Origin: Bombyx mori
Taxonomy: Eukaryota; Arthropoda; Insecta; Lepidoptera; Bombycidae
Assembly (NCBI RefSeq): GCF_030269925.1
Contig: NC_085133.1
Span: forward strand, 7,336,001 to 7,400,000
Direction of reading: 5' to 3'
Length of the DNA stretch: 64,000 bases
In this document: positions 20,011-31,380 of the stretch, one piece after another
Layout: every line of letters begins with the position of its first letter
Numbering within the stretch: position 1 is the stretch's first letter
Notes under the pieces: model-generated
Databases searched by the model: none
The model's input: the letters and a program-made list of their open reading frames with translations, nothing else
What the model was told of the DNA's origin: nothing
Translations under genes and position numbers: made by a program

Positions 20011-21446
20011 TAAAAAATAATAATTGCATTTCAATCTACCGACGAAATGACATTACAAACTGATCCCGTAAATAAACTCAATAGCTATAAGCTATAATAA
20101 AGCTCATTTCAACAGTAAGCATACAACAAAAAAGAAAATGTAAATAACTGAAGGCACCGAAAAAAAAAAAAAACATTCAATTTCTTTTCTAGAAAAACGT
20201 AATTTCCTCATAGCATTTTTACGTTTACGTCAAGAAAGCAATAAATTATATTTCCGCTAAAACATTCAGCGTTTACTAAGCTCGACGTTAAAAAGGCTTT
20301 TTGTAGGCATTTTCATTGATCCTGTCGTAAAAGCGAGTTATAAAGAGCAACGGATTAATCCTTATTGGCTTTCGCGAATTTAGTGCAAAGACCGAAATTT
20401 AATAGTTACTCGACTGTAATAAAAAAAAAACAGATTCCAAACTTAAAAATTTAACATCTGTTATTTTTTAGTCAAAGACAACAAACCTACTTTTTAAACG
20501 GACAACAATGGTAATATATTACAAACAAACTAGCACATAATATGGTAATTTTAAGGATATAAACCACAAACTTTTCTTTTAGCATACACTTTCCCCTTAA
20601 AATCACGTAGTCTAGACGGCAGTTTCAAAAAGGACAAATGACTTTTCTCGTATTTTCATGAAAAACTCATACGAACGCGTGAGGGACCGACTTCACTTGG
20701 TCCGGAACACGTTAATTCGGGACAAACAAGTGTGATTCACATGATAATGGTAATCCCTACCCTCTTTACGAGGGGTGGAACCTCCCTTTAAGGCCGTATG
20801 TCTGTGTTGCCAGATTGATTTTGAATGCGAGCGAACTCAGCGTGATCTTTGAGATTGAAAATTGTCAGAGCCTTATTAGTCGTATCGATTTTATTATTCT
20901 AAATTAGTAGACGATGGCATTGTACTTGGAAAGTATTAATTAGGAAGGTGGCAGCCTTAAGATTTGCAATAGTACTTTTTGATCCTAATACAGACTCTAG
21001 CTCTTTCAAAGTTTTATTCTAAGATGACGCATTTATTTCAATTATTATTGTAATTATATAAAAACGACAATGCCCTTTTAATCACAATTAAACGATATGT
21101 TTGTTTTATTATTTCAAGAAAATGAGACCTCTTTAATGTTATTGGAAACATCAAACGTTTTTCTTTTCCATTTGCTTCTTCCGGTACACGAGACAATGTT
21201 CTTGAAGCAATGGCTAAGAGATGTGAAACAAATTGAAACTCTTGATATATCACTGCTTTTTTTTTAAATATTGTCATCAAATATAATTTTTTTTAATTTT
21301 TTTTTACACAAATCATACCCCATGATATCACTTAAGGCTAACAGCTGTTTAAAATTGTTAATTAGATTTTTTTTTCTTTTGCCCACAAATGACGTCATTT
21401 ATAGTGAAGTCTTTCTGAAAAACATGCATCAGACTGAACAAGAACA
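20011..21446. other. AT-rich DNA, nothing recognised
   Basis: No exon, RNA gene or transposon is supported. A more GC-rich patch at 20675-20810 is unassigned. Confidence 0.35.
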
Positions 21447-21565
21447 GTAATGCGTTTCGGTTTGAAGTGTGGGGCAGCTGTTGCACTACACAACTGAGAC
21501 TTAGAACTTACGTCTCTTCCTAACACCAGATGAACAGTGAGCTAGTCCGTCCATCTGAGCAATAG
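21447..21565 (+). mobile_element. decayed, internally deleted Bm1 fragment
   Basis: AGTAATGCGTTTCGGTTTGAAG and GTGGGGCAGCTGTTG are clear. The stretch between TACGTCTC and CTAACACC is missing, and it ends CCATCTGAGCAATAG. Confidence 0.65.
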
Positions 21566-22456
21566 ATATGGAATCCTTGGAATCTTCAAATATACTTTTT
21601 TTGTCGTACTGTTAACATTTAAATTTAGCCTATTTTTCCGCTGTTTGTAAAATTGCTGTAACATGTCATAGTGTGTTATAAGAGATTGCTGTACATGCCT
21701 GTAACTGGCTTGCATACCAGTACTTAATTTTTTACATGTTAATTTTAAGCTTGAATGTTTTGTGTGAATGTTGGTGTGTCTAAATAAATAAATAAAAAAT
21801 AAACAAAACATTCTTTCTCATTAAATGTGTCGAAAATAGAAATTCTTAAGGGTAACGCACTGGCAACCTCAAGAATGAGGCCAAATTAAGCAAAAACTGC
21901 GCGAGGAAACGTGACGCGTCACTGAGGAAATTGATTCAGATTGGAAACAGGCCGCGAAAGGGAAATGTGTTACAGCTGATGGACTGCCACGAGAAAATTA
22001 CCGACACTTTAGTACACATATGTTTTTGTTTGACAAACTTCCTTCGTTTATTTGTAGCTTGCTCTTCTTAGGTTTTAGTGTTTTATAATTATGGACGAAT
22101 GATGTACGTGGTAATTAAAATAGTTATATAGCACCATTAGAATTGAAGTGGATTTTAATACTTTATTGTACAAACAGTTAGTACAATATAATAATTGCGA
22201 AAAGTTATAAAAATGGCGAACTTAAATAAAACAATTGAGTTATCTACCAGCTAACCGTTCTTAAAGAGGGTGAGCTTTACATAGGTGAGTAGAAAAGTAC
22301 AATCTAATCAATTTACTTCTTGATACAGTACATTTAAGGTAGGCGCTTTATTTTAAAGAAACGGAAAGAGTACTTTGTCTTTTTCTAGACTAAAATAATC
22401 TGTTTAATTTTATAAACTGATAGACTACATCTTTATAAGGCGTTCAAATTCATTTT
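21566..22456. other. AT-rich DNA, nothing recognised
   Basis: No supported feature. An 89-codon frame at 21542-21811 (minus) starts in Bm1 debris and has no recognisable domain. Confidence 0.35.
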
Positions 22457-22680
22457 CATTCTCCTTCCCTTCTCCCAGTCACCTGTAGTCGGCGCAACAT
22501 GTTTTCTCCCTCCATACTCCTCTATCATATACCATTTCTTCGCCCACTCCCTCCTTACCCATATCATCTTTCACGCAATCCATCCATTTCTTTTTAGGTC
22601 TACCTCTTCCTCTATATCCTTCCACATTCATAGTTAACACTCTCTTACCAACCTCATTTTCATTTCGTCTCTATTTCAAC
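22457..22680 (-). pseudogene. C-terminus of an RTE-like LINE reverse transcriptase
   Basis: Minus-strand translation gives a peptide with GYRGRGRPKKKWMDC, then KDDMGKEG and DRGVWREKTCCADYR, followed by a stop. This basic GRGRPKKRW-type motif followed by W-R and a short tail is typical of the C-terminus of RTE-type LINE polyproteins. The remainder of the polyprotein is absent, so this is a 5'-truncated dead copy. Confidence 0.6.
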
Positions 22681-23396
22681 TATGTTATATGATTCAGTTA
22701 ACCGACTATATTATGTATTAATGTAAAATTTTGTATCTACATATTGATATTTTTAAACACTGTCATTACTTACTGTGGGACATCTCAGGTTTACGAGAAT
22801 TATGGTAAATTTCATTAGCATTAAGAATCTGGTAATATGAACTTCAGTAGAATTTCATTCATGATTCATTAAATAATTCTATATTAAAACGATACCATGT
22901 ATGTACTAAGTACATAAAAGCTTACATACAAAGCAATGTTACGCGAACAAATTTAAATGTTTTGCAAAGTTACAATCCAATAACAAACAAATTTCACACA
23001 TAAACCCTCTGATACATGGATCGTGTGACGAACAAACAACAACACGAAACTTCCTTTAAATTTGACAAGTAAATTATTGTACTTTTGGGTACGCTTTTTT
23101 GTATGAAAAATTATGTAGTTTTTTTAAAATAAATATAACCCTAAAACTTTAACCCTAATCATACCAACACTTACTGGTTCCTATTTCTACTATAGCGGGT
23201 AGATAAAGGTATACGACAAGTATTACTCGAAATAAACAAAACAAAACAAAAAAATATATAATAACTGTAGATTAACTGGTAAGAAAATGTCGTGAAGTCA
23301 AATGCACAAAAGCAATAACACGATACGTGCAATTTCAATGCTAAAGTTCAAAAATGGGTCAATTTAACCCGTTATGGTATGTTTAGTGTTAAATGA
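22681..23396. other. AT-rich DNA, nothing recognised
   Basis: No exon, RNA gene or repeat is supported in this stretch. Confidence 0.35.
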
Positions 23397-23640
23397 ATAT
23401 TCTTCTTCTTAGTCGCATACTTCATTGCTGAAGGTCGTGTCCCTGAAAGCCCTTCGTGGCTCTTTGTACCATCAGCTTCTATTTCTTTCGGTTTTCGGCT
23501 ACTCTCAGGGCGCTCGCAACAGAGAGTCCGATGAGCGCAGTTACCTGATCCGACCAACGGTTTGGTGGCCGCCGGCGGGTCTTTTCCCTTCTATCTTGCC
23601 CACAATTACCTTGCCCTTTTCCCTTCTAGCTTGCCTATAT
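23397..23640 (-). pseudogene. RTE-like LINE 3' end with (GAA)n tail
   Basis: Minus-strand reading yields RRRPPNRWSDQVTAL followed by VASALRVAENR, then after a stop GHDLQQ and another stop. RTE-type elements carry a similar R-x-P-x-RWSD...A-x-DR...QQ tail. It ends in a short GAAGAAGAA run, as simple-repeat tails do in this clade. At least one internal stop and the missing upstream RT mark it as dead. Confidence 0.58.
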
Positions 23641-23699
23641 TTGCCAGTCAATTTTAAATGAATATTAAAAAGAGACAATTGTCATGGTAATCTTATGAT

Positions 23700-23818
23700 C
23701 GCGTTGTTTCCAGGGAGACCTTCAAACGAGATTTGCGGAGAGACCTCATATCTCAGAGAGTAGGTCGCTTATCATCATGCGCTGTATGATCGTCTGCCAA
23801 TAAAAGCAATAAAAAAAA
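23700..23818 (+). mobile_element. diverged LINE 3' tail related to family B
   Basis: CCTTCAAACGAGATTTGCGGAGAG and GATCGTCTGCCAATAAAAGCAATAAAA match the layout of the family B tail (TTCAAACGAGGCTTGTGGAGAG...CGTCTGCCTACAAGGGCAATAAA) with a different middle. Confidence 0.5.
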
Positions 23819-24027
23819 TGTTATATTTTATCTACGCATCCTCTCTGTAACATTTTTTTGCCTTTTGTTAGCTTTAGAACTAGTAGGCAATATCGAACAG
23901 CACCGAGATTGGATCAGGTTTGGTTGCTACGTGTACCTGATCAGGAGTACTGTTAGTAGCCACGATAAGGGAGTTTTATCATGTCGCATGTTGTTATATC
24001 AAGGCCGTCCAACGCCGCCTAACCGTG

Positions 24028-24476
24028 TTTTTTTTTTATTGCCTAGATATGTGGACGAGGTCACAGCCCACTTGGTGTTAAGTGGTTACTGGAACCCATA
24101 GACATCTACAACGTAAATGCGCCACACACCTTGAGATATAAGTTCTAAGGTCTCAGTATAGTTACAACGGCTGCCCCACCCTTCAAACCGAAACGCATTA
24201 CTGCTTCACGGCAGAAATAGGTGGGGTGGTGGTAACTACCCGTGCGGACTCGAGATCACAAGAGGTCCTACTACTAGTAATTACGCAAATTATAATTTAA
24301 TTTTGCGGGTTTGATTTTTATTACACGATGTTATTCCTTCACCGTGGAAGTCAATTGTGTACAATTGTTAAGTACGTATTTCATTAGAAAAATTGCTACC
24401 CGCCTGCGGGATTACACCGGTGCATCGCTTCATACGAATGCACCGGACGTCTTATCCTTTAGGCCACGACGACGAC
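24028..24476 (-). mobile_element. full-length Bm1 SINE, ~450 bp
   Basis: The only complete, uninterrupted copy here. Reading minus: tRNA-like head GTCGTCGTGGCCTAAAGGATAAG... (A-box-like GTGGCCTAAAGG; the B box is eroded to GGTGTAATCCC), then a central body TTTTTCTAATGAAATACG...AAATTATAATTTGCGTAATTA, then the usual ~250-bp 3' part ending in the A tail. It shows that the shorter copies elsewhere are 5' truncations of this unit. Length agrees with published Bm1 (about 450 bp, from memory). Confidence 0.82.
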
Positions 24477-25211
24477 AATTGTGTGTACTAGACAAGGCTT
24501 TTCTTCAAGCCGCATTTCAAAGCAGGAATAGTTCCAGATTACCAACCTCTTCTTTCTCGATGGCAATTACATCAATAGTCTTAAAATTATCAACAGTGAA
24601 TACAGTAGACAAAACAAAAAACTATTACTGGCAGCAAACTGGGGTATTAACAATATCATTCTTTCAGTTCCAAGCATATATAATCATATTTCCTTCATCT
24701 TCGGTCGGTTAATAAGGAAAGGCAAGGGGTATGTTGGAGTGAGCCGTATATTTATCATATGTACTAGCACGACTAACCATGTAATTAGATTTATACTGAC
24801 CTCAGATTGTAAGAGGTTAACTCGATACAGAGGTTCATGGGCGCACGGACAGTTTCTGTATTAGAATTTTAATTTCGCGTTTATTACTATGTTTGTTATT
24901 ATTGCTATGTTTATATGTATGTTTGTGTATTATTATTATGTGTATTATGTATTATTACTATGTTATGTTTAATATTATTATGATAACTACCGTCAAATTT
25001 TCTATAACATTCATCAATCAGCCTTTTTGAGAACTGTCCTTCTTTTCATCATAGGGTTTTTTTTTCAGTTAATCTAGTATGAAAGTTAAAGTAATTAATT
25101 ATGAATTCGCTTCGGATTTTATGAGCTGTGGTATTAACACGTAAAGCCGTAACCGCATGTAATTATCTACTGCTGAATGTAGTAATCAGACGCGTGGTAT
25201 TCAATAGTAGG
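24477..25211. other. AT-rich DNA, nothing recognised
   Basis: No supported gene. A run of TATTATTATGTGTATTATG-type microsatellite lies near 24890-24970. Confidence 0.35.
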
Positions 25212-25345
25212 TATGCTAGGCAGCGGCTTGGCTATGCCCCTGGCATTGCTGACGTCTATGAGCGACGGTAACTACTCACCATCACCACCATCACCACCCG
25301 GATGGGCCGTATGCTTGTCTGCCTACAAGGGCAATAAAAAATCTT
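25212..25345 (+). mobile_element. LINE family B 3' tail
   Basis: GGCAGCGGCTTGGCTATGCCCC through GCCTACAAGGGCAATAAAAA, with a local CACCATCACCACCATCACCACC expansion in the middle. Confidence 0.72.
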
Positions 25346-25672
25346 AGTTGTCAAAAGGTCCTAGGCGCTTTCTGCGTCTTAAAATTGTTTTAAATGAACA
25401 CTAGAACTTACTGTAGGTACATTTAATACATAAATACAAAGTATGGAGGCAATCTAAACAAATCCCCAGTTTAAAATAAGCTCGTTTCATGTACAGCATT
25501 AACATCCTCGCACGTACTCCGCATAACACGTAACACGTTTCACGATGTAGGCCCGTCTGTGTTCGCCGATCAAGTTATAGCTGATATAAAACGTTATTAG
25601 ACAACGAAGACTGGGGCCCGTTAAATGTTCCAACATTTTAGTGTTCTTTTGGAAGTGATTATTTTAATATTT

Positions 25673-25985
25673 TAACCGACTTAAAGAAAGGAGGAGGTTC
25701 TCAACTTGCGACTGCATTTTTTTCGGTATTTTAGATATCACCACAATGTTAATCTATTCCCAATTTGACTACAGAATAACATTAAACAAAAAATTACATA
25801 TACGTGTGTGTGTCAAATACAATGTGTATGTAATGTTTTTTTAATGGTTTAATGTATTTTTTAGGCATATGAATATTCTACACTCCTTTTCTACATTCTC
25901 TATAAGTGTGGGAAATTTCATACTCCTCCGTCTGCGGAATTTTCGTAAAAAGAGGTACAAAGTTTTTGCTTCACGTATTAATATA
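25673..25985 (-). repeat. dispersed repeat, inverted relative to 36885-37170
   Basis: TCTCTATAAGTGTGGGAAATTTCATACTCCTCCGTC and the following TTTTCGTAAAAAG...ACAAAGTTTTTGCTTCA reappear in reverse at 36885-36990. At 25677 the block CCGACTTAAAGAAAGGAGGAGG resembles a widespread lepidopteran RTE-type 3' end. Class not certain. Confidence 0.5.
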
Positions 25986-26033
25986 TAGATTATTATAGAC
26001 CCACCCGTATTCGGCATGGGAACGAAATGAATA

Positions 26034-26298
26034 CAATAAAAGCTCCTCATTAGCACTTCCTCTATTTGCGTTTTCACTATTCGCGGATTTAAAAAAAATG
26101 CTAACCCAATTTCCATGTTCGCGGCAAAAGATTTCTTTATTCGCGGATCCAATCGGTAATACACATTGATAAAAAGATTCCAATATGTAGATATCCAACC
26201 GAATATCTTTTATAAGCGCGCTTTTATGCATATTCACGGTTTTTATATTCGGGGCATATTCAAGGAACCAGTGCCCCGTGAATAAAGAGCTTTTACTG
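26034..26298. mobile_element. pogo-like MITE
   Basis: 265 bp flanked by TA (26032-26033 and 26299-26300). Terminal inverted repeats: left CAATAAAAGCTCCTCATT, right (reverse) CAGTAAAAGCTCTTTATT. TA target and CAGT-type ends fit the pogo/Tigger branch of Tc1/mariner. The inside repeats ATTCGCGGAT-like motifs. No transposase; overlapping open frames are chance. Confidence 0.62.
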
Positions 26299-26300
26299 TA

Positions 26301-26751
26301 CTTTATTTAGTAAATTAAGGAAAACTAAAAGTTGTAACTAAAAGCTTTGTTAGGACCGAAACTGTGAAACGTTAGCGTTGTGTAAGCAAAACAGGGGTGT
26401 TGGAGTCACCCTTGACCTTAGAATCGATTAGCGAGACAATGCTGAGGAAATCGTCAGAAAGTTGCGGAGACAGGTTTATACAGAAAACTGAGCTATTAAC
26501 ATGGTGAACGCCACATGAAAAATCGAGAATATTCATTCAGGCCCAGTGCTCACCGGTGAGCCTTATCTTACTGAATCTTTCGGGCCATGAGGGTCACCCA
26601 TGAGGGCCAACGTAAATGCTTCCTACAAGCCACAGATTTCATTTATCAAAGAAAAGGCGTATGGAAGTGAACCGCGTGGCCTTTTAGCCGAACCGGATGA
26701 CTTAGTTTTCCAATCCTATACTCAATAGAAAGTTGAAGTTTTTTACCAAGT
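26301..26751. other. no supported feature
   Basis: AT-rich to mixed composition without a recognised gene or repeat. Confidence 0.35.
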
Positions 26752-26996
26752 TTTTTTTATTGCTTAGATGTGTGGACGAGCTGACAGCCCACCTGGTGTT
26801 AAGTGGTTACTGGAGCCCAAAGACATTTACAACGTAAATACCGCCACCCATCTTGAGATATGAGTTCTAAGGTCTCAGTATAGTTACAACGGCTGCCCCA
26901 CCCTTCAAACCGAAACGCATTACTGCTTCACGGCAGAAATAGGCAGGGTGGTGGTACCTACACGTGCGGACTCATAAGACACCCTACCACCAGTAA
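26752..26996 (-). mobile_element. Bm1 SINE part of composite repeat
   Basis: Reverse body from TTTTTTTTATTGCTTAG to ACCCTACCACCAG, including the shared CACCC variant. Confidence 0.85.
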
Positions 26997-27470
26997 CCCG
27001 TTGTCTTCCAAGTCGTGGGTGCTTGCGAATTCATGAGCAATTCTAAAAACCAATACGATATTCTCATAACCGAATTTCGGAAAAGAAACTTATTACAGTT
27101 TTCGCTTGGAACGCGTCGCAACCGAGTTTACATTGTTCCTGTCCCTTTTGTCCCTTACGATCTCGATCGTTATTGAGCCCTTTGAAGGGCGTCTGCAAAT
27201 GTACTTATACGATAACAGACCGAATACTTTTTGCAATGTTTTCTAATAAGCAAGAATGTTGTGCCAATAGTCTAGAAGGTGAACAGACTTTTGGGTATCG
27301 ATGTTTGTGAAGAATAGAATTGAAAAAAGGGTTTTGATTCAAGTATTACAGCCCTTTACGGGCCCTATTGGAATCCTATTTCACAACTGAGAAGATTCAG
27401 TAAAAAACGAGAACTTCTGGGTCTTACAGAGAGATTTCGGTTCTCTGTATCGTTATATGCTATCTATACT
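26752..27470 (-). repeat. composite repeat: ~475-bp unique head fused to Bm1 tail, copy 1
   Basis: Bm1 3' part at 26752-26996, then about 475 bp (27000-27470) that recurs inverted at 35110-35580, again fused to Bm1. Both copies share a diagnostic change at the join (GGGTGTCTT in place of GGACCTCTT). The far end carries the hairpin TACAGAGA/TCTCTGTA. No coding capacity. Confidence 0.72.
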
Positions 27471-27480
27471 TCTATACTAA

Positions 27481-27766
27481 TATTATAAAGAGAAAAGATT
27501 TGTTTGTTTGTTTGTAATGAATAGGCTCCGAAACTACTGAACTGATTTGAAAAATTCTTTCACTGTTTGAAAGCTACACTATTCCCGAGTGACATAGGCT
27601 AAAATCTTTTTTGAAAAAAAAATAGAGATCCTTACTAAAACTCCAATAATGTAACTCAAGGTGTAAAAAAATTACCTATGATATTCTTTACATGGCGTGC
27701 CTTGCGAAAACTATTGATGATAGAATAAAATAATGTACTACGACATTGTAGAACACATTATTTACA
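27481..27766 (+). mobile_element. Helitron-like 5' end, 3' side not identified
   Basis: Begins TCTATACTAATATTATAAAG, followed by GAAACTACTGAACTGATTTG. This start is shared with 31096 and, in reverse, with 38945-39198. No CTAG terminus is seen before the Bm1 copy at 27767. Confidence 0.5.
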
Positions 27767-28033
27767 TTGCGTAATCACTGGTGGTAGGACCTCTTGGGAG
27801 TCCGCACGGGTAGGTACCACCACCCCGCCTATTTCCGCCGTGAAGCAGTAATGCGTTTCGGTTCGAAGGGTGGGGTAGCCGTTGTAACTATACTGAGACC
27901 TTAGAACTTATATCTCATGGTGGGTGGCGCATTTACGTTGTAGATGTCTATGGGCTCCAGTAACCACTTAACACCAGGTGGGCTGTGAGCTCGTCCACCC
28001 ATCTAAGCAATAAAAAAAAAAAAAAAAAAAAAA
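27767..28033 (+). mobile_element. Bm1 SINE, 5'-truncated
   Basis: Starts within the head-body join (TTGCGTAATCACTGG) and ends in a ~24-nt A tail. Very close to consensus, so probably young. Confidence 0.88.
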
Positions 28034-28754
28034 TATGTATCTATTCTAAATATCTACAAATAACCGAATAAAGTTGATGTAATATGTTCTCTATAGAATC
28101 CAAAACGGTCGGACCGATTTTGAGAAAATTTTCCGGAAATTATCAGATTGTCTGTCTAACTGATGAGTTTGACAGCGATCAGACCAAAGTCAAATGAATG
28201 ACCGTTCAACAATGGTTTGGCTAGTAATAAATGAAGAATATAGCTATCAATGGTCGTTTTCTTTCACAATACATTATAGACAAAACTTGACCAGAAAGTT
28301 AGCGAAAAATAATTCACGAATAAAAATCGTAATAATGAATTTATATTAAGCAAAAACATTAAACCGGTCACAGGTTAATTGTGACAAACCGGTGTAATTA
28401 AAGGTTTTCAAGAGCCTCTCTGTAAAGTGAATCCTTTTTGTGTAAGGCACAAGTCATCCAAAGACTTGAGTTTTCACTGTCATCCAAAATCGTGGAAGGA
28501 TTGAAAATTGAATTAATTGTAGCGAACACGAATTCATCTTGTGAGCAACGTAATCCAGGAGGCTTATGTGCCAGCACGGATAATCCGCCAGATTTGAGTG
28601 GTATACGTGCAGCTCCTCGTGTGAAGATTTTGCGTGGCACATTTAAACTCTACGGGTTTTAGTTTTGACGTAGATATTCGCTGACATTGTGGATACTTTA
28701 GTCATGTTATTCCATTCTTTGATTCAATTCTAAAATTCATTAATAATTACGAAT
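28034..28754. other. no supported gene; open on both strands at 28398-28662
   Basis: At 28398-28662 frames of 74-80 codons are open on both strands and the composition is more even than in the flanks. I recognise no domain on either strand and see no matched splice sites. It may be transposon debris. Confidence 0.3.
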
Positions 28755-29000
28755 TTACTGGTAGTAGGACCTCTTGTGAGTTCGTGCGGATGGGTACCAC
28801 CACCCTGCCTATTTCTGCCATAAAGCAGTAATGCGTTTTGGTTTGAAGGGCAGCCGTTGTGACTATACTTGAGACCTAGAACTTATATCTCAAGGTGGGT
28901 GGCGCATTTACGTTGCGGATGTCTATGGGCTCCAGTAACCATTTAACAACAGGTGGGCTGTGAGCTCGTCTACCCATCTAAGCAATAAAAAAATAAAAAG
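28755..29000 (+). mobile_element. Bm1 SINE, 5'-truncated
   Basis: Body from ACTGGTAGTAGGACC to CATCTAAGCAATAAAAAAA. It lacks GTGGG in the GAAGGGTGGGGCAG block, a small internal deletion. Confidence 0.86.
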
Positions 29001-29346
29001 ATGAAGAACCATAATTGGACAATCCAAATCCTGTGTGCAAACCAAGCTGGACTATTATAAATCTCTAGTAACCCAGTTTTATATTGCCTTGCACGAGCTT
29101 ACAGCCCGTTAAGTTGGTACCGGTGCCCGTACACAACGAGAATGTTACCGCCTAGCTTTAGACATAATGCCGAAGTCTGGCATGGAAAAAATATTGGCCG
29201 ATTGACCTTTGTGCGAAATGTGTCAGTGTATCATCTTGCAGAAACAAATGTGGCGGCATCAAACCAATCTTCTTTTCCATCGCCCGACTGCAGTAGATTT
29301 TTTATTAAAATGTAAGATTTATGATATCGCTTTTAGTGGAGGTGAA

Positions 29347-29580
29347 TAACGATCTTCAGTGAAAAATCTTCGGTGGAAATTCTGGTTCGATAGTCAAACA
29401 TGAATCTGAATGGGCAGTTATACTAAAATGCAAGCCGTTAAACGCAGAAACGGATGAACTAAAAGAAATATTAAAAGAAGAAACAAAAAATCCCTCCATA
29501 TGGCACGTTGCAACGGACTGGAAGGAGGATTTACACCAGGCAGACGGCCAGTCGTAAAACTCATACCAAATCCCTATGCA
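29347..29580 (+). pseudogene. unassigned open segment, probable retroelement debris
   Basis: A plus-strand frame without AUG runs from about 29365 (KIFGGNSGSIVKHESEWAV...) for 64 codons to TAA at about 29557, with a coding-like composition (KPLNAETDELKEILKEE, then DWKEDLHQADGQS). I do not recognise the family. No splice sites or domain support a host exon. Confidence 0.3.
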
Positions 29581-30133
29581 ACAGGATGAGAGGGCATACT
29601 GAACCCACATCACATAATGTGGGATAAGGCCAAGACGATGAAGCTTTATCAAATGAGCATGTCACTAACAAAGATTGTTTTTAAAGAAAATTACTTCTTT
29701 TACAAATAATAACTTCAACAAAAGATTCAAAACACAAATCCAATTGTTTTGTTCGAAAGCGGAAACTTCGTCAGTCATTTTCTAAAAGAACAAGAGTAAA
29801 TTAAGGTCCCGTTTAGTTTCCTTGTAAAAAGTTACTAAAAGACATTGGACAGTCGAGAATTGCAAATTTAGCTGAACTTGTACTTCCCTTTTCTACCAGA
29901 CTTCGAGAACGACCGGAGTTATCATTATTCGATTGATTTTTTTATTTGTAATCTTGATGATTCTTTTATTTGAAAGCCAGTGCCTGTCACGCAGTCCCGC
30001 GTCAATTTTCATCTGACCAGCAATTTTTGAGTTATCTTTAAATGTGCATGCTTAACCTATTGACTATCATCGGTGTCCTACGTGGTGCATTGAAGTAATT
30101 ATATCGGTTTCTATTACTAAGCGTCTGGAGAGC

Positions 30134-30340
30134 CTTTTTTTTTTCGGGTCGCGGGCCGACCCCTCTAGAGAACCCCGCGGCGCCTCACCCAACTTGAGAC
30201 GTGAAGTCGAAATCTCAATTTGTTTTACGGCTATTGCATCCTTCCGGCTAAATTTTTACCGATCTGAGGTATTTAAAAACTAGAATATTCGCGTCTCTAG
30301 ACACAAGTAATCTGTGCGAGCATTAAAATAGTGATATCTG
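30134..30340 (-). mobile_element. possible LINE 3' end (poly-T bounded, GC-rich)
   Basis: A T run at 30137-30149 is followed by GGGTCGCGGGCCGACCCC and CCCCGCGGCGCC, unlike the AT-rich surroundings. It looks like the tail of a minus-strand retroposon. No target duplication was identified. Confidence 0.4.
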
Positions 30341-30342
30341 GA

Positions 30343-30761
30343 GACTTTTTAGTGGGAACGCGAGGAGTGAAGTTGTGTGATTTGTTTTATTTTGTCAATT
30401 TAGTGTTTCTTCAGATTTAAATGTGTAATAACGGTGGCTTATTAACTGTTTAATATCTGTGAAAGTGCACAAATGTGGGAAAATGAAACAAAGGCCCTGG
30501 ACGTAACTTCTCGGAATCCTCCAAAAAGTCTACTGAAAAAGTCTTAGTAAAGGACCACCAGTTTACTGAGTTTATATTTCATTCTGTATCATCTCATCCC
30601 ATTTCATTTAATTATATTCCAGTTGATTAATGTCTCAAATGAATCATCTTCAGTTCATTTCACTCCACATTATCATTTTTCATAAAAATAAGAATATAAA
30701 TTAAAATAAGACATGACCTAAAGGCCTTAGTTACCAGGTCATAAAATCGCTTAAAAAAAAA
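30343..30761 (+). mobile_element. 419-bp poly(A) retroposon with 13-bp target duplication
   Basis: AGTGATATCTGGA is present exactly at 30330-30342 and 30762-30774. The insert ends in A(9-10) and contains GGCCCTGGACGTAACTTCTCGG. It has no long ORF, so it is a truncated or internally deleted LINE, or a SINE of unknown family. Confidence 0.78.
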
Positions 30762-30774
30762 AGTGATATCTGGA

Positions 30775-31095
30775 AGTTTCTGTGGTAATTTAACACGCAG
30801 ACCCTCCGATAAACTCGATACGGTTAATTCAAGATCATTCGATTTATAGGCAATCTACTGCAACAACAACCGACGGTTTGTTTGCGTTCAAAGAAGAAAT
30901 CAATTGCGCGTTGTATTTTTAGGATACTGACCTCCTTCGTAATGACGTTTGACATTTACGGGAATGGACAAACAAAAACATTTTGAATGTCATACGACAA
31001 CACCGCACAGGATTCCAAATAAAATCTAATTTGTTTTTTGTTATTATTATGTGTCTTTATTTCAGTAAAGAAACCATACATTTTCTTAGTAAGTA
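30775..31095. other. no supported feature
   Basis: Mixed-composition DNA with no recognised gene or repeat. Confidence 0.35.
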
Positions 31096-31380
31096 TCTAT
31101 ACTAATATTATAAAGCTGAAGAGTTTGTTTATTTTAACGCGCTAATCTCAGGAACTACTGGTCCGATTTGAAATTCTTTCAGTGTTAGATAGCCCATTTA
31201 TTGAGGAAGGCTATAGGCTATATAACATCACGCTAAGATCCATACAAATGGAGCACCAAAAACCGTTTCAAAATAGGGGTTTAAATAGCTCCTTTACACT
31301 CTATAATTCAAAAATATTTTCACTTTCTACGTAATTAAAGTGGGGGGTAAAATTTAGCGTTATGCCAAAGTAACGGTCAC
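31096..31380 (+). mobile_element. Helitron-like 5' part
   Basis: Starts TCTATACTAATATTATAAAG after an A, then AACTACTGGTCCGATTTG and GAGGAAGGCTATAGGCTATAT, typical of lepidopteran non-autonomous Helitrons. A 3' CTAG end was not located. Confidence 0.5.

Noticed and set aside
25841..26237. Two overlapping minus-strand frames with repeated SAN/NPR-like peptides
   Set aside because: The peptide repetition comes from ATTCGCGG repeats inside a pogo-like MITE.
28398..28662. Candidate exon open on both strands
   Set aside because: No recognisable domain, no paired splice sites, and no way to choose a strand.
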